Assembly (NCBI RefSeq): GCF_024266585.1
Contig: NZ_CP100647.1
Span: 623,001 to 687,000 of the forward strand
Direction of reading: 5' to 3'
Origin: Xanthomonas sacchari
GTDB lineage: Bacteria > Pseudomonadota > Gammaproteobacteria > Xanthomonadales > Xanthomonadaceae
DNA length: 64,000 nt
Position numbers and translations under genes: made by a program. The notes below the pieces were generated by a model, which was not told the origin of the DNA, did no database searches, and worked only from the letters and a program-made list of their open reading frames with translations. This document shows, piece after piece, positions 15,115 to 23,708 of the stretch; the first letter of the stretch is position 1; each line of letters starts with the position of its first letter.

Positions 15115-15498
15115 ATGTCTGCATATCGTGCTCGCGCCAGAGTGCTGGCGCTGCTTGCGTGCGTCGCCGTCAACTGCAGCGCGTGCGCGGTGGTGACGGT
15201 CGCCACCGCGCAAGACGACGTGGTCGTGCGCGGCCTGTTCGGCGCGCGCATCGCCACGGCAGGCTTGGCGCCTGTGGCGATCCGCTCGCAAGGTCTGGGA
15301 ATCTCGCAGACCCCGCGCGCATGGACGGTGGGCTGGCACGCCGAAACCGCGATCTATGCTCCCCTTGGTGCGGACGCATGCCGCATCGTGCTGATTTCCA
15401 ATACCGAAGCCGAGGTCCGCCGCCTGCTTGCGATCCTGCAGGCCGGTGGCGGCGATTTGTTGCAGGTCTGCGTCCACTCACAGGAGGTGTCACGATGA
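15115..15498 (+). CDS. hypothetical exported protein
   Basis: A 127-residue protein. The N-terminus MSAYRARARVLALLACVAVN has a basic start and a hydrophobic stretch, followed by CSACAVVTVATAQ; the Cys positions could serve a lipobox, though the fit is poor. The rest has no known domain. It ends in HSQEVSR with its stop inside the ATGA of the next gene, so the two are translationally coupled. The ribosome site of the next gene (AGGAGG) lies inside this coding sequence. Confidence 0.6.
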   Translation: MSAYRARARVLALLACVAVNCSACAVVTVATAQDDVVVRGLFGARIATAGLAPVAIRSQGLGISQTPRAWTVGWHAETAIYAPLGADACRIVLISNTEAEVRRLLAILQAGGGDLLQVCVHSQEVSR

Positions 15499-16457
15499 AA
15501 ACGTCTCTTGCCTGTTGCTCTTTTCTGCTGTTGGGTGGCTGCGCGCATCTGGAGCAGGCGCCGCTGGTGTATGCGTCGAAGACGACATTCGGTGTCGATG
15601 TTTCCACGGCATCCACCGAGAACCCAGGCATTTCGATGAACCTGGGCTACAAACAGGTGGATGCGGCCTATGTGCCGGTGGCGGTGGCAAGAAAGTGCAA
15701 CGATGGGGTCGCAGGTGCCGACTGCAGCAAGAAAGGGTACGAATTGTTGGTGATCTCAGGCGTCGCCAGAGAGGGCGACTCGGACGCGGACGGGACCAGC
15801 GAAGACGCGCGGATCGAAGTCGCCAAGAAGGCATCGACAGACTATGCGAGGGCGCTGTCGGAGGAGACGCTGGCGAAGCAGGCGATGATCGAGGCCGATA
15901 GCAAGCTCAAGCAGCTGCGCGAAAGCTACAGCGCAGCCGCCAAGCGGCAAAGCGCATACGATCAAGCGAAACTGAAATGGGCGTCACTCCAGGCAGCGGC
16001 GGGCAGCCCGGGCACGGTCGACGAGGCGGACGTAAGTGCTGCGAAGAGCGCCATGGACGCGCTCGTGCCCACTGCCGAAGACCAGGCGATTCTCGCGGGT
16101 TTCGCTCAGAGCGAGAATGACCTGCGGCAGAACGCCGCCGCCGTGGCGGCTGAATACGCGAGCAAGCAGAAAGCCGCAGAGTTGCAGGAAGCCATCCTCA
16201 AGTCGGCCAATGCGAAGATCGCACGCAGCAATCTGGGCGACTCCTATTCCGTCTTTGGCAGCTTCGATGGCACGAGCACGGCGAATGGCAGTGGCTCCGC
16301 GTCGATCGGGCTGGGCAAGATGTTCTCGACCGGCGTGGCCGCGCAACGTTTGGCGGGCGGCATATCGACCATGGCCTGCTATGACCTGATTAAGAGCAAG
16401 GTTCCTGCCGCCGTGGCCGCGGCGGAATTGGAGAAGCTGTTGCAGCACTGCCAATAA
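15495..16457 (+). CDS. hypothetical lipoprotein with a long coiled-coil
   Basis: A 320-residue protein with lipobox LLLGGC (Cys16) after MKTSLACCSF. The first part of the mature chain is beta-rich and contains TTFGVDVSTASTENPGISMN, a pattern seen where an autotransporter- or porin-like strand region begins. Residues about 110-240 are Ala/Lys/Glu/Gln-rich and should form a coiled coil. A short Gly/Ser/Thr-rich stretch follows, with SYSVFGSFDGTSTANGSGSA. No family is known to me. It starts within the previous gene's stop (ATGA). Confidence 0.6.
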   Translation: MKTSLACCSFLLLGGCAHLEQAPLVYASKTTFGVDVSTASTENPGISMNLGYKQVDAAYVPVAVARKCNDGVAGADCSKKGYELLVISGVAREGDSDADGTSEDARIEVAKKASTDYARALSEETLAKQAMIEADSKLKQLRESYSAAAKRQSAYDQAKLKWASLQAAAGSPGTVDEADVSAAKSAMDALVPTAEDQAILAGFAQSENDLRQNAAAVAAEYASKQKAAELQEAILKSANAKIARSNLGDSYSVFGSFDGTSTANGSGSASIGLGKMFSTGVAAQRLAGGISTMACYDLIKSKVPAAVAAAELEKLLQHCQ

Positions 16458-16517
16458 GGCGGTGTTTGCGCCGACGGCAAGCGCGGTCGAGCGCTGCGGC
16501 GCCGCCTCGGCCGCTCG

Positions 16518-17816
16518 CTACAGCAACCCGTCGCGCTTCACCGCCAGGTAGCGCTCGATCAGCGCGCCGGGCAATTCCTCGCCGGTGACGTCGAGCACCA
16601 TCACGCCGTGGCTGCGCAGCGCGTCGTGCGCGGCGCTGCGTTGCTGCAGGTAGCGCGCCACGGCGCCGGCCTGCACGGCCTGCGGCAGGTCGTATACCTC
16701 GTCGGCCAGCGCCTGGTCCAGTTCGCGCTCGCGCAGGCTGGCCACGCACACCAGGTGGCGGCGCTGCAGCAGGCGTACCGCGGCCAGCAGGTCTTCGATG
16801 TCCTCGTCGCGCACGTTGCTGACCAGCATCACCAGCGCGCGGCGGCGCTGGCGCAACGACAGCTCGGTGGCCGCGGCCAGGTAGTCGGTGGCTACCGGCT
16901 GCGGCTGCAGGTCGTAGCTGGCGCGCAGCAACACGTCGACCGTGCCCATGCCACGCTGCGGCGCCACCCAGCGCGCCTCGCCGCCGCTGGCCATCATGCC
17001 CACCGCATCGCCCTGGCGCAGCGCCAGGTACGACACCACCAGCGCCGCGTTGAGCACGTGGTCGAAATGCGACAGGCCGCGCTCGCTGGCCAGCATCCGC
17101 CGCCCGGTGTCGATCAGCATCAGCAACTGCTGGTTCTTCTCGTCCTGGTACTCGCGCGAGATCAGCTTGCGCGCGCGCGAGGTGGCTTTCCAGTCGATCT
17201 GGCGCAGGCTGTCGCCGACGCGGTACTCGCGCATCTGGTGGAAGTCGGTGCCTTCGCCGCGGCGCCGCTTCAGGTGCGCACCGACCAGGCGCGAGGCCTG
17301 TTCGGCGCTGAACAGGGCGAAGCGGGTCAGCGGCGCGAAGTTCGGATACACGCGCACGGTCTGCGCCGGCCCGGCCAGGCGTTGCTGCCGCCACAGGCGC
17401 CAGGGCGCATGCAGGCGCAGGTGGGTGCCGTCGAAGACGAAGCGGCCGCGCGCCGTGGGCCGCAGCTGGTAACGCACCTGGGTCCGATGCGCGGCGGGCA
17501 GGGTCATGCGCTGCGGCAGCCCCTGCAGTTCCCAGCCGCTGGGCACCAGGTCGAACAGGTCCACGCGCTGGCGTTGCGCGCTGTCCAGGTGCAGCACCAC
17601 CTCACGCTGCACGCCCAGCGGCAGCGCTTCGGGCAGGTCGCGGCGCAGTTGCGGCGTAGGCCGCCGCCACAGCCGCCAGGCATCGAGCGCCGCGACCAGC
17701 GCGATGCCCGCCGCGAGCGCCTGCCAGCTCCACAACGGCAGCCAGCCCAGCGCCACGGCCAGGCCGCACAGCGCCCACAGTGCGAGCAGGGCTAGCAGGG
17801 GCGGGGCGGGTCTCAT
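16518..17816 (-). CDS. DUF58 domain protein
   Basis: A 432-residue protein with two N-terminal membrane helices (about 5-45) and a DUF58/vWA-like domain. The diagnostic segment is RRRGEGTDFHQMREYRVGDS followed by LRQIDWKATSRARKLISREY (about residues 180-220). DUF58 proteins are the regular partners of MoxR ATPases. It is the last gene of the leftward MoxR operon, 166 bp after moxR; that gap holds a repeat that may separate expression levels. The general role is thought to be MoxR-assisted folding or metal insertion, unproven here. Confidence 0.88.
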   Translation of the reverse strand: MRPAPPLLALLALWALCGLAVALGWLPLWSWQALAAGIALVAALDAWRLWRRPTPQLRRDLPEALPLGVQREVVLHLDSAQRQRVDLFDLVPSGWELQGLPQRMTLPAAHRTQVRYQLRPTARGRFVFDGTHLRLHAPWRLWRQQRLAGPAQTVRVYPNFAPLTRFALFSAEQASRLVGAHLKRRRGEGTDFHQMREYRVGDSLRQIDWKATSRARKLISREYQDEKNQQLLMLIDTGRRMLASERGLSHFDHVLNAALVVSYLALRQGDAVGMMASGGEARWVAPQRGMGTVDVLLRASYDLQPQPVATDYLAAATELSLRQRRRALVMLVSNVRDEDIEDLLAAVRLLQRRHLVCVASLRERELDQALADEVYDLPQAVQAGAVARYLQQRSAAHDALRSHGVMVLDVTGEELPGALIERYLAVKRDGLL

Positions 17817-17828
17817 TGCTGGGCTGCC

Positions 17829-17975
17829 GGGAATGGGGAATGGGGAATGGGGAATCGGAAAAGCGGCAGGGCTGCAGCGCGACGCTCTGCAGCGTTCGTC
17901 GGTTCACCGCAATCGGGGGTTGCCGGAAACGCCGAGAACCCCGGCGTTTTCCATTCCCCATTCCCCATTCCCGAC
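17829..17975. repeat. GGGAATGG direct/inverted repeat pair
   Basis: Four tandem GGGAAT units at 17829-17858 face three ATTCCCC units at 17951-17975, so the intergenic RNA between moxR and DUF58 could form a long stem. The same simple iteron (as CCCCAATCC) occurs at 51455-51480 beside bioC. Such short repeats are common in Xanthomonas intergenic DNA. Confidence 0.7.
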
Positions 17976-17982
17976 TCCCGGC

Positions 17983-18975
17983 TCATTTCCTCGGCGCCTC
18001 CACCTTGGCCAGCAGCGCACCCAGGGCGTCGTCGGCGCTCTGGCCTTCGATCTGCAGTTCCGGGGCCAGGGCGATGCGGTGGCGCAGGGCGGGCTTGGCC
18101 ACGTCGCGGATGTCGTCGGGGATGACGAAATCGCGGCCGGACAGCACCGCCTGCGCGCGCGCCGCGCGGACCAGGGCGATGCTGCCGCGCGGGCCGGCGC
18201 CCAGGGCGATGCCGGGCCAGCGGCGGGTGGCGGCGACGATGCGCACGGCGTAGTCGATGACCTGCGGGTCGACCGCGATGGCGGCGGTGCCGGCCTGCAT
18301 CGCCACCACGTCCTCGGCGCCGAGCACGCGCGGCACCTGCGACAGGTCGAAGTCGCCGGCGCTGCGGCCGCTGGTGACCGCGGTGACCATGCGCGCCTCG
18401 TCCTCCAGCTGCGGGTAGTCGATCAGGATCTTCAGCAGGAAACGGTCCAGCTGCGCTTCCGGCAACGGGTAGGTGCCTTCCTGCTCGACCGGGTTCTGCG
18501 TGGCCAGGGCCAGGAACGGCGGCGCCAGCGGGAAGGCCGTGCCTTCGATGGTGACCTGGCCTTCCTGCATCACTTCCAGCAGCGCCGACTGGGTCTTGGC
18601 CGGGGCGCGGTTGATCTCGTCGGCCAGCAGCAGGTGGGTGAACACCGGGCCGCGGCGGATCTTGAAGCTTTCGGTCTTGGGGTCGTACACGGCATGGCCG
18701 CTGACGTCGCTGGGCATCAGGTCCGGGGTGAACTGCACGCGTGCGTAGTTCAGTTCCAGCGCCTGCGCCAACGCGCGCACCAGCAGGGTCTTGCCGAGGC
18801 CGGGCACGCCCTCGATCAGCACGTGGCCGCCGGCCAGCAGCGCGATCAGGATCTGCTCCAGCACCTGCGGCTGGCCGATGAAGGCGTGGCCGACCGCGGC
18901 GCGGATCGCCTCGGCGCGTTCGATCAGGGCAGGGCCGGCGAGCGGCGCGACGGCGTCGGAGAAGGCGGTGGTCAT
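17983..18975 (-). CDS. MoxR family AAA+ ATPase
   Basis: A 330-residue AAA+ protein starting MTTAFSDAVAPLAGPALIER. Walker A is GVPGLGKT (about residue 58), Walker B is LLLADEINRAP, sensor 1 is LALATQNPVEQEGTYPLPEA, and the GPRGSIALVRAAR segment is the MoxR sensor 2. Its ATG overlaps the stop of the DUF4350 gene by four bases (ATGA). It is the chaperone motor of the six-gene operon running from the RDD gene to DUF58. Confidence 0.93.
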   Translation of the reverse strand: MTTAFSDAVAPLAGPALIERAEAIRAAVGHAFIGQPQVLEQILIALLAGGHVLIEGVPGLGKTLLVRALAQALELNYARVQFTPDLMPSDVSGHAVYDPKTESFKIRRGPVFTHLLLADEINRAPAKTQSALLEVMQEGQVTIEGTAFPLAPPFLALATQNPVEQEGTYPLPEAQLDRFLLKILIDYPQLEDEARMVTAVTSGRSAGDFDLSQVPRVLGAEDVVAMQAGTAAIAVDPQVIDYAVRIVAATRRWPGIALGAGPRGSIALVRAARAQAVLSGRDFVIPDDIRDVAKPALRHRIALAPELQIEGQSADDALGALLAKVEAPRK

Positions 18976-20159
18976 AACTGGTTTCTCATCTGGACGAGGA
19001 GGCGGATGCGCTCGCGCAAGGCGGCGGATTGGGTGGGCGGCGGCGGTTGCAAGGCCTGTTCGACCTGGGCCACCGGCAGCTGCAGGCGTTCGGCGATGGC
19101 GGCGGCCTGGGCCGGGCCCTCCAGCGCCGCGGCGATCGGCGCGCGCCGGCGCAGCCGCGCCAGGAACGCCTCGCGCATCGCCGCGTACAGCAGGTCGGCG
19201 CGGCCGTAGCGCAGCAGGTGTTCGCCGCTGGCGCGCACATGCTCCAGCAGCGAGCGGCGATCGGCCGCCGGGGCGGCGCGCAGCGGCCCGAAGCGCTGCA
19301 TGCGCGACCACAGCCAGGCCAGCAGGATCAGCAGCGCCGGCAGCCAGGCCGGCCAGCCGCGGGTGAACAGGGTGCGCCACAGCGACGGCAGTTCGGCCGA
19401 ATAGATCAGGTGGATGGTGCCCTGGCCGTAGTTCGGCCCCAGCACCTGCCGGGCCAGCAGGCGGTTGCCCGCCTCGCGCAGCCCGCCGCTGTGCAGCTCC
19501 TGGTCGGTCTCCACCGACGAACCCTTGAGCATCGCGCCGAGCCGCTTGTCCTGGTTCTCGAGGAAGTTCAGCTGCGACAGCACGTCCACGCTGCCGTCGC
19601 CATAGGGAATGCGCGCAAACACGAAGTCGTCGTTCTCGCCGCTCCACCAGTTGCTGGGCGTGTCCGGATCGATATGGAAGCGGCGGCCGTCGCAGAAGAC
19701 TTTTTGCGGCGCCGCGCCCGGCACCGCCAGCACCAGGCAGTTGTCCGGGCTGCGCGCCTCGACGCTGACGTCCAGCGCTTCCAGGATCGGCACGTCGCCG
19801 TGCTTGACCTCGGCCGTGGGCGTGCGCAGCACCAGATGCCCGCCATGCTCCACCCAGTCCAGCAAGGCCTCGCTGTCGGCCTGGCCGAGCATGCGCGGAT
19901 CGCCGTACAGCACCACGCTGTCGTGCGGGTGCAGGCGCATCGCCGCCAGGTCCAGGCGTTGCCGCGACTCGGCGCGCACGCCGTCGGCGCGCAGGGTCTG
20001 GCGCAGCGCGTACAGCGGGTTGTAGGCGGCTTCGCCGCGCGGCGGCAGCACGATCACCCGCTCGGCGCGTTCGTAGCGGCCCAGGAACCAGGCCGCGGCC
20101 ACGCTGGCCAGCAGCAGGCCGACCAGGAAGATCAGCGCATTGCGCGTGCCGCTGTTCAT
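18972..20159 (-). CDS. DUF4350 domain protein
   Basis: A 395-residue protein. ATG 20159 is chosen because it overlaps the upstream stop as ATGA; a start nine bases earlier also exists. There is an N-terminal membrane anchor (ALIFLVGLLLASVAAAWFLG), a DUF4350 extracytoplasmic part (YNPLYALRQTLRADGVRAES, VVLYGDPRMLGQADSEALL), a second membrane helix near residue 275 (LPALLILLAWLW), and a cytoplasmic helical tail. It couples to moxR by another ATGA overlap and is a regular member of MoxR/DUF58/DUF4129 clusters. Confidence 0.85.
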   Translation of the reverse strand: MNSGTRNALIFLVGLLLASVAAAWFLGRYERAERVIVLPPRGEAAYNPLYALRQTLRADGVRAESRQRLDLAAMRLHPHDSVVLYGDPRMLGQADSEALLDWVEHGGHLVLRTPTAEVKHGDVPILEALDVSVEARSPDNCLVLAVPGAAPQKVFCDGRRFHIDPDTPSNWWSGENDDFVFARIPYGDGSVDVLSQLNFLENQDKRLGAMLKGSSVETDQELHSGGLREAGNRLLARQVLGPNYGQGTIHLIYSAELPSLWRTLFTRGWPAWLPALLILLAWLWSRMQRFGPLRAAPAADRRSLLEHVRASGEHLLRYGRADLLYAAMREAFLARLRRRAPIAAALEGPAQAAAIAERLQLPVAQVEQALQPPPPTQSAALRERIRLLVQMRNQL

Positions 20160-21835
20160 GCCTGCCACCGGAACTGGCGCTGCAGGTCGTCGACCAGCGC
20201 ATCGAAGGCGCTGTCCTCGGGCAGGCGGCCGGCGTAGGCGGCGTGCTGCCAGACCCGCACCATGCGCGCGAACAGGCTGCGGTCGGTCTCATCGGGCAGG
20301 CGCTGCGCGGCGCGCAGGCACTGCGCCTCGGTGGCGCTGGGCGGCAGCACTACCGCGGCGCGCTCGCACAGCGTCGCCACGCTGGCCCGGTACAGCAGCG
20401 CCAGCGCATCGCGGTGGCGGCCCTCGCGCCAGGCGCGCCGTGCTGCCGTGGCCACGTCGTCGGGCAGCGGTTGCGGCGCCAGCACCGGCTCGTGCTCCGG
20501 CGCCGCCACTACCGGCGCCCGCCGGCTGTGGCCGGCGCCGCGCAGCCACGGCAGCCAGTGTTTGGCGGTCAGCAGCACTACCAGCAGCAGGATCGCCACC
20601 AGCAGCCACAGGCCCCACTTGCCGACGAAGGCGATGGCCTTGGCCGCGGCCTCGATCCACTTGCCGAACGGGGTGAGATCCCGCTTCTTGTCGTCGGGCT
20701 TGGGCGGTTCGTCGGGATTGCGCTTCTTCCAGTAGCCGATGGTGCGCTTGGCGGTCAGCAGCGGGTCGGCGTAGGCGCGGTCGGCGGCGCGGGCGAAGCG
20801 CGCATCGGCGGCGGGCACGGTGTCGAACACCTCGTCCAGCGGCACCGGCCGCGCGCCGTGGTGGTGGCTGCCGGTGGCGTGCGCGTCGTCGGTTTCGCTG
20901 TCGGTATCTGCATCTGCATCTGCATCGGTGTCCGCGTCGGCGTCGGTCTCGTCATCGCGCTCGTCGGTGGCGGGTGCCGCCTGCTTCGCCGCGGTGTGGT
21001 CGGCCGCCGGTTGCGCACGCAGCGCTGCGGCCGGTGCGGCGAGCAGGGCCACGCACAGCAGCGCCAGCGGCGCGGCATTGCGCAGGCGCGCGGCCATCCG
21101 GCGCAGCGCCATCTCCACGTCCCAGGCTTCGAGCTGGGTGCGCCGATTGAGGTATAGGCCGAAGCCGGCGCCGACGAAGAACGGTTCGATCAGGGTCATC
21201 GCCAGCCAGCCGATGGCGTTGAAGCCGATGTCGGCCCATACCGGCGTCTGGTCGCCGATCAGCGCCCAGGCCGCGCGCGCGGTTTCCGGCAACAGGTCGA
21301 TGGGGACGAACATGAAGATCGTGGCGATGCAGGCCAGGCACAGCATCGCCTCGAAATGCCAGTACACGGTGGCCATCAACAGCGCATGGCCGTAGATGGC
21401 CCCGCCCAGGGTGCGGCGGCGCTCGCGCTGCTGGTCGGGGCTTGCGCCTTCCAGCAGCTCCAGCGGCATGAACACGCTGCGCGCCGGGCTCAGCCGGCGC
21501 CAGGTCAGGTAGCCGAGCAGGATGCGCCAGCCCCAGGCGCCTTGCGCGCGCACGGTGTCGCGCACGCGCGGCACGTCGCCGAACACGGCACGCGAGATCA
21601 CGAACAGCGGGATCCGGTCCAGCACCGGCTTCAGCCACCACAGCAGCAGCGGCGCCAGCCACAGCTGGTCGATCGCCCAGGCGCCGAGGTTGAGCACGAC
21701 GAACAGCGGCAGGGTGACCAGCAGCCAGGGCTTCCAGATCGCCCCGGCGTGGCGGCGGACCAGGGCGTTGCCCAGTTCCATCGCTTCCCAGGCCGAGCGT
21801 GCGCGCAGCACCACGTCCAGGCGCTCAATCCGCAT
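20156..21835 (-). CDS. DUF4129-containing multi-pass membrane protein
   Basis: A 559-residue protein starting MRIERLDVVLRARSAWEAME. The first 240 residues hold several membrane spans; a hydrophobic stretch near 255-270 (LALLCVALLAAPAAA) is followed by a low-complexity Asp/Ala/Thr segment coded by repeated hexanucleotides (20900-20960), another span (LWLLVAILLLVVLLT), and the C-terminal DUF4129 domain with WREGRHRDALALLYRASVAT. It overlaps both neighbours. The acidic linker is a likely site of length variation between strains. Confidence 0.82.
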   Translation of the reverse strand: MRIERLDVVLRARSAWEAMELGNALVRRHAGAIWKPWLLVTLPLFVVLNLGAWAIDQLWLAPLLLWWLKPVLDRIPLFVISRAVFGDVPRVRDTVRAQGAWGWRILLGYLTWRRLSPARSVFMPLELLEGASPDQQRERRRTLGGAIYGHALLMATVYWHFEAMLCLACIATIFMFVPIDLLPETARAAWALIGDQTPVWADIGFNAIGWLAMTLIEPFFVGAGFGLYLNRRTQLEAWDVEMALRRMAARLRNAAPLALLCVALLAAPAAALRAQPAADHTAAKQAAPATDERDDETDADADTDADADADTDSETDDAHATGSHHHGARPVPLDEVFDTVPAADARFARAADRAYADPLLTAKRTIGYWKKRNPDEPPKPDDKKRDLTPFGKWIEAAAKAIAFVGKWGLWLLVAILLLVVLLTAKHWLPWLRGAGHSRRAPVVAAPEHEPVLAPQPLPDDVATAARRAWREGRHRDALALLYRASVATLCERAAVVLPPSATEAQCLRAAQRLPDETDRSLFARMVRVWQHAAYAGRLPEDSAFDALVDDLQRQFRWQA

Positions 21836-22862
21836 CGACGGCCTCCGCCCGGCCGCGCCCGCCGCGCCACAGCCACACCAGCACCAGCGTCCACAGCACC
21901 GCGGACACGCTGTACTTGACCCATGCCGGCACGGTCGCGATGGACGACCAGAACGCCTCGATGAAAGCGGCCACCAGCAGCATCGCGGCCACGCCCAGGC
22001 ACAGCCGGGCGCCGATCCTGCCGCCTTCCACCAACGCATCGACGCGCCGCCGCCGCCCTGGCGCCAGCACCTTCAGGCCGAGCTGCAGGCCGGCGCCGCC
22101 GGCGATCACGATCGCGGTCAGCTCGAACGGCGCATGCCCGGCGACGAAGCGCCAGAAGGTGACGCCGTAACCGATCTGGTGCAGGTGTCCGGCCACCGCG
22201 CCGATGGTGATGCCGTTGAACAGCAGCACCAGCACCGTGCCCAGCCCCGCCAGCAGGCCGCTGGCGAAGGTGCGCAGGCCGATGCTGATGTTGTTCATGA
22301 TGTAGTGGCCGAACATCTGCCAGTCGGTGCCGCTGTCGCGGCCGAGCTTCTGCGCGCTGGCGGCCGGGTCGTACATGCGCTCGATCTGGCTGACCTGCAT
22401 CGGGTCCATCAGCCCGTGGATCAGTTCCGGCCGGAACTGCAGCAGCACGAAGATGGTCACCAGCGGCACCACGAACAGCGCGGCGGCCGCGGCCATGTAG
22501 CCGGCCTGGCTGCGCACCAGCTGCGGGAACTCGGCGAACAGGAACTCCGCCGCGCGCCGCCAGCGCGGCCGCGGCGCCCGGTACAGCACGGTGTGGCCCT
22601 GCTGCATCAGGTGCTGCAGGCGCGCGGTCACCTGCGGGCTGTAGCCGCGCTTGCTCGCCAGCGCCTGCTGCTGGCACAGGCGCCGGTAGCGCGCCGGCAT
22701 GTCCTCGTCGGCGAGCGGCAGCGGCGGCGGGCTCGGCGGCGCGACCGCGTCCGTGGCCTCGGCGATGGTCTTGCGGGCCTGCTTGCGCCCGCTGTGCTGC
22801 AGCCAGGCTTCGAACGCCTGCCATTCGTGCTGATGGCGAAGGACGAACTGTTCCTGCTTCAT
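21825..22862 (-). CDS. SpoIIM/DUF95 family membrane protein
   Basis: A 345-residue protein starting MKQEQFVLRHQHEWQAFEAW. After a soluble N-terminal 130 residues it has about five membrane helices, with the family segment FGHYIMNNISIGLRTFASGL and a GAVAGHLHQIGYGVTFW loop. SpoIIM is named from sporulation in Firmicutes; in Gram-negatives this family travels with RDD and MoxR genes and has no sporulation role. Its start overlaps the RDD stop (ATGA) and its stop lies 11 bases inside the DUF4129 gene. Confidence 0.87.
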   Translation of the reverse strand: MKQEQFVLRHQHEWQAFEAWLQHSGRKQARKTIAEATDAVAPPSPPPLPLADEDMPARYRRLCQQQALASKRGYSPQVTARLQHLMQQGHTVLYRAPRPRWRRAAEFLFAEFPQLVRSQAGYMAAAAALFVVPLVTIFVLLQFRPELIHGLMDPMQVSQIERMYDPAASAQKLGRDSGTDWQMFGHYIMNNISIGLRTFASGLLAGLGTVLVLLFNGITIGAVAGHLHQIGYGVTFWRFVAGHAPFELTAIVIAGGAGLQLGLKVLAPGRRRRVDALVEGGRIGARLCLGVAAMLLVAAFIEAFWSSIATVPAWVKYSVSAVLWTLVLVWLWRGGRGRAEAVDAD

Positions 22863-23545
22863 CGGCGCCCCAGCAACCAGTTGGCCATCGCGTACAGGCG
22901 CAGCACCCCGGCCTGGCCCGGCGTGTCGGTCAGCGGCTGCGCCAGCGCGGCCAGTTCCAGTTGCCGCTCCGGGGTGAGCCGGGGCGCGCGCTCGGCGAAG
23001 GCGATCAGCGCCGCCTGTTCGGCCGGCAGCAGCGGCCGCGGCGGGGCGAGCGCGCTGGCGATCGGCGGCAATGCCGCGTCCTCGCGCGGCGGCTGGTGCA
23101 CCACCAGCGTGCCCGCGACCAGGTCGCCCAGGCGCCGCGAATGGGCGTCGAACAGGCAGGCGATCAGGCCGACGGCATAGCCGAACGGCAGCATGTCCAC
23201 GGTGCGCAGCAGGTTGCGGGTGATCGCCGCCATCCACCCCGCCGGCGCGCCGTTGCGCGCCACCACGCGCAGGCCCAGCGCTTGCTTGCCCAGGGTCTGC
23301 CCGCGCCAGCCCTCGAGCACGATCGGGTACCCCCAGAACACCAGGAACATCACCACCAGGTACAGGCCCCGGCCGAGTCCGCCGAGCAGGCCGAGGAACA
23401 TGCCCATCGCGGTCAGCACGGCGAAACGCAGCGCCAGGTCGATCAGCCAGGCCAGCGCGCGCGGCACCGCGCCGGCGGCCGGCAGATGCAGCGGCACGCC
23501 TTCGGGGGTGATGACCTCGCGGTAGGTATCGAGCATGCCGCTCAC
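22859..23545 (-). CDS. RDD family membrane protein
   Basis: A 228-residue protein, first gene of the MoxR operon. RDD-family features are PRALAWLIDLALRFAVLTAM (Arg and Asp in the first helix), FWGYPIVLEGWRGQTLGKQA and the later ACLFDAHSRRLGDLVAGT with Asp. It has four or so membrane spans and a soluble C-terminus. The fixed company of SpoIIM, DUF4129, DUF4350, MoxR and DUF58 suggests a shared envelope complex of unknown purpose. Confidence 0.87.
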   Translation of the reverse strand: MSGMLDTYREVITPEGVPLHLPAAGAVPRALAWLIDLALRFAVLTAMGMFLGLLGGLGRGLYLVVMFLVFWGYPIVLEGWRGQTLGKQALGLRVVARNGAPAGWMAAITRNLLRTVDMLPFGYAVGLIACLFDAHSRRLGDLVAGTLVVHQPPREDAALPPIASALAPPRPLLPAEQAALIAFAERAPRLTPERQLELAALAQPLTDTPGQAGVLRLYAMANWLLGRR

Positions 23546-23708
23546 CGCCGCCGCGCGGCGCGGCGGACACGGGCGCCTGCGATGTGGGGAGGCCGTCCTT
23601 CCGTTCGGCCGGCTGCCTGTGGCGGCATGCTGCTCTCGACTGCGTCCTGCTCCGAAGCGGCACTTTAGCCGGCGTGGCGGGAATTGCCCAGCGCGCCGGC
23701 GGTGCCGA

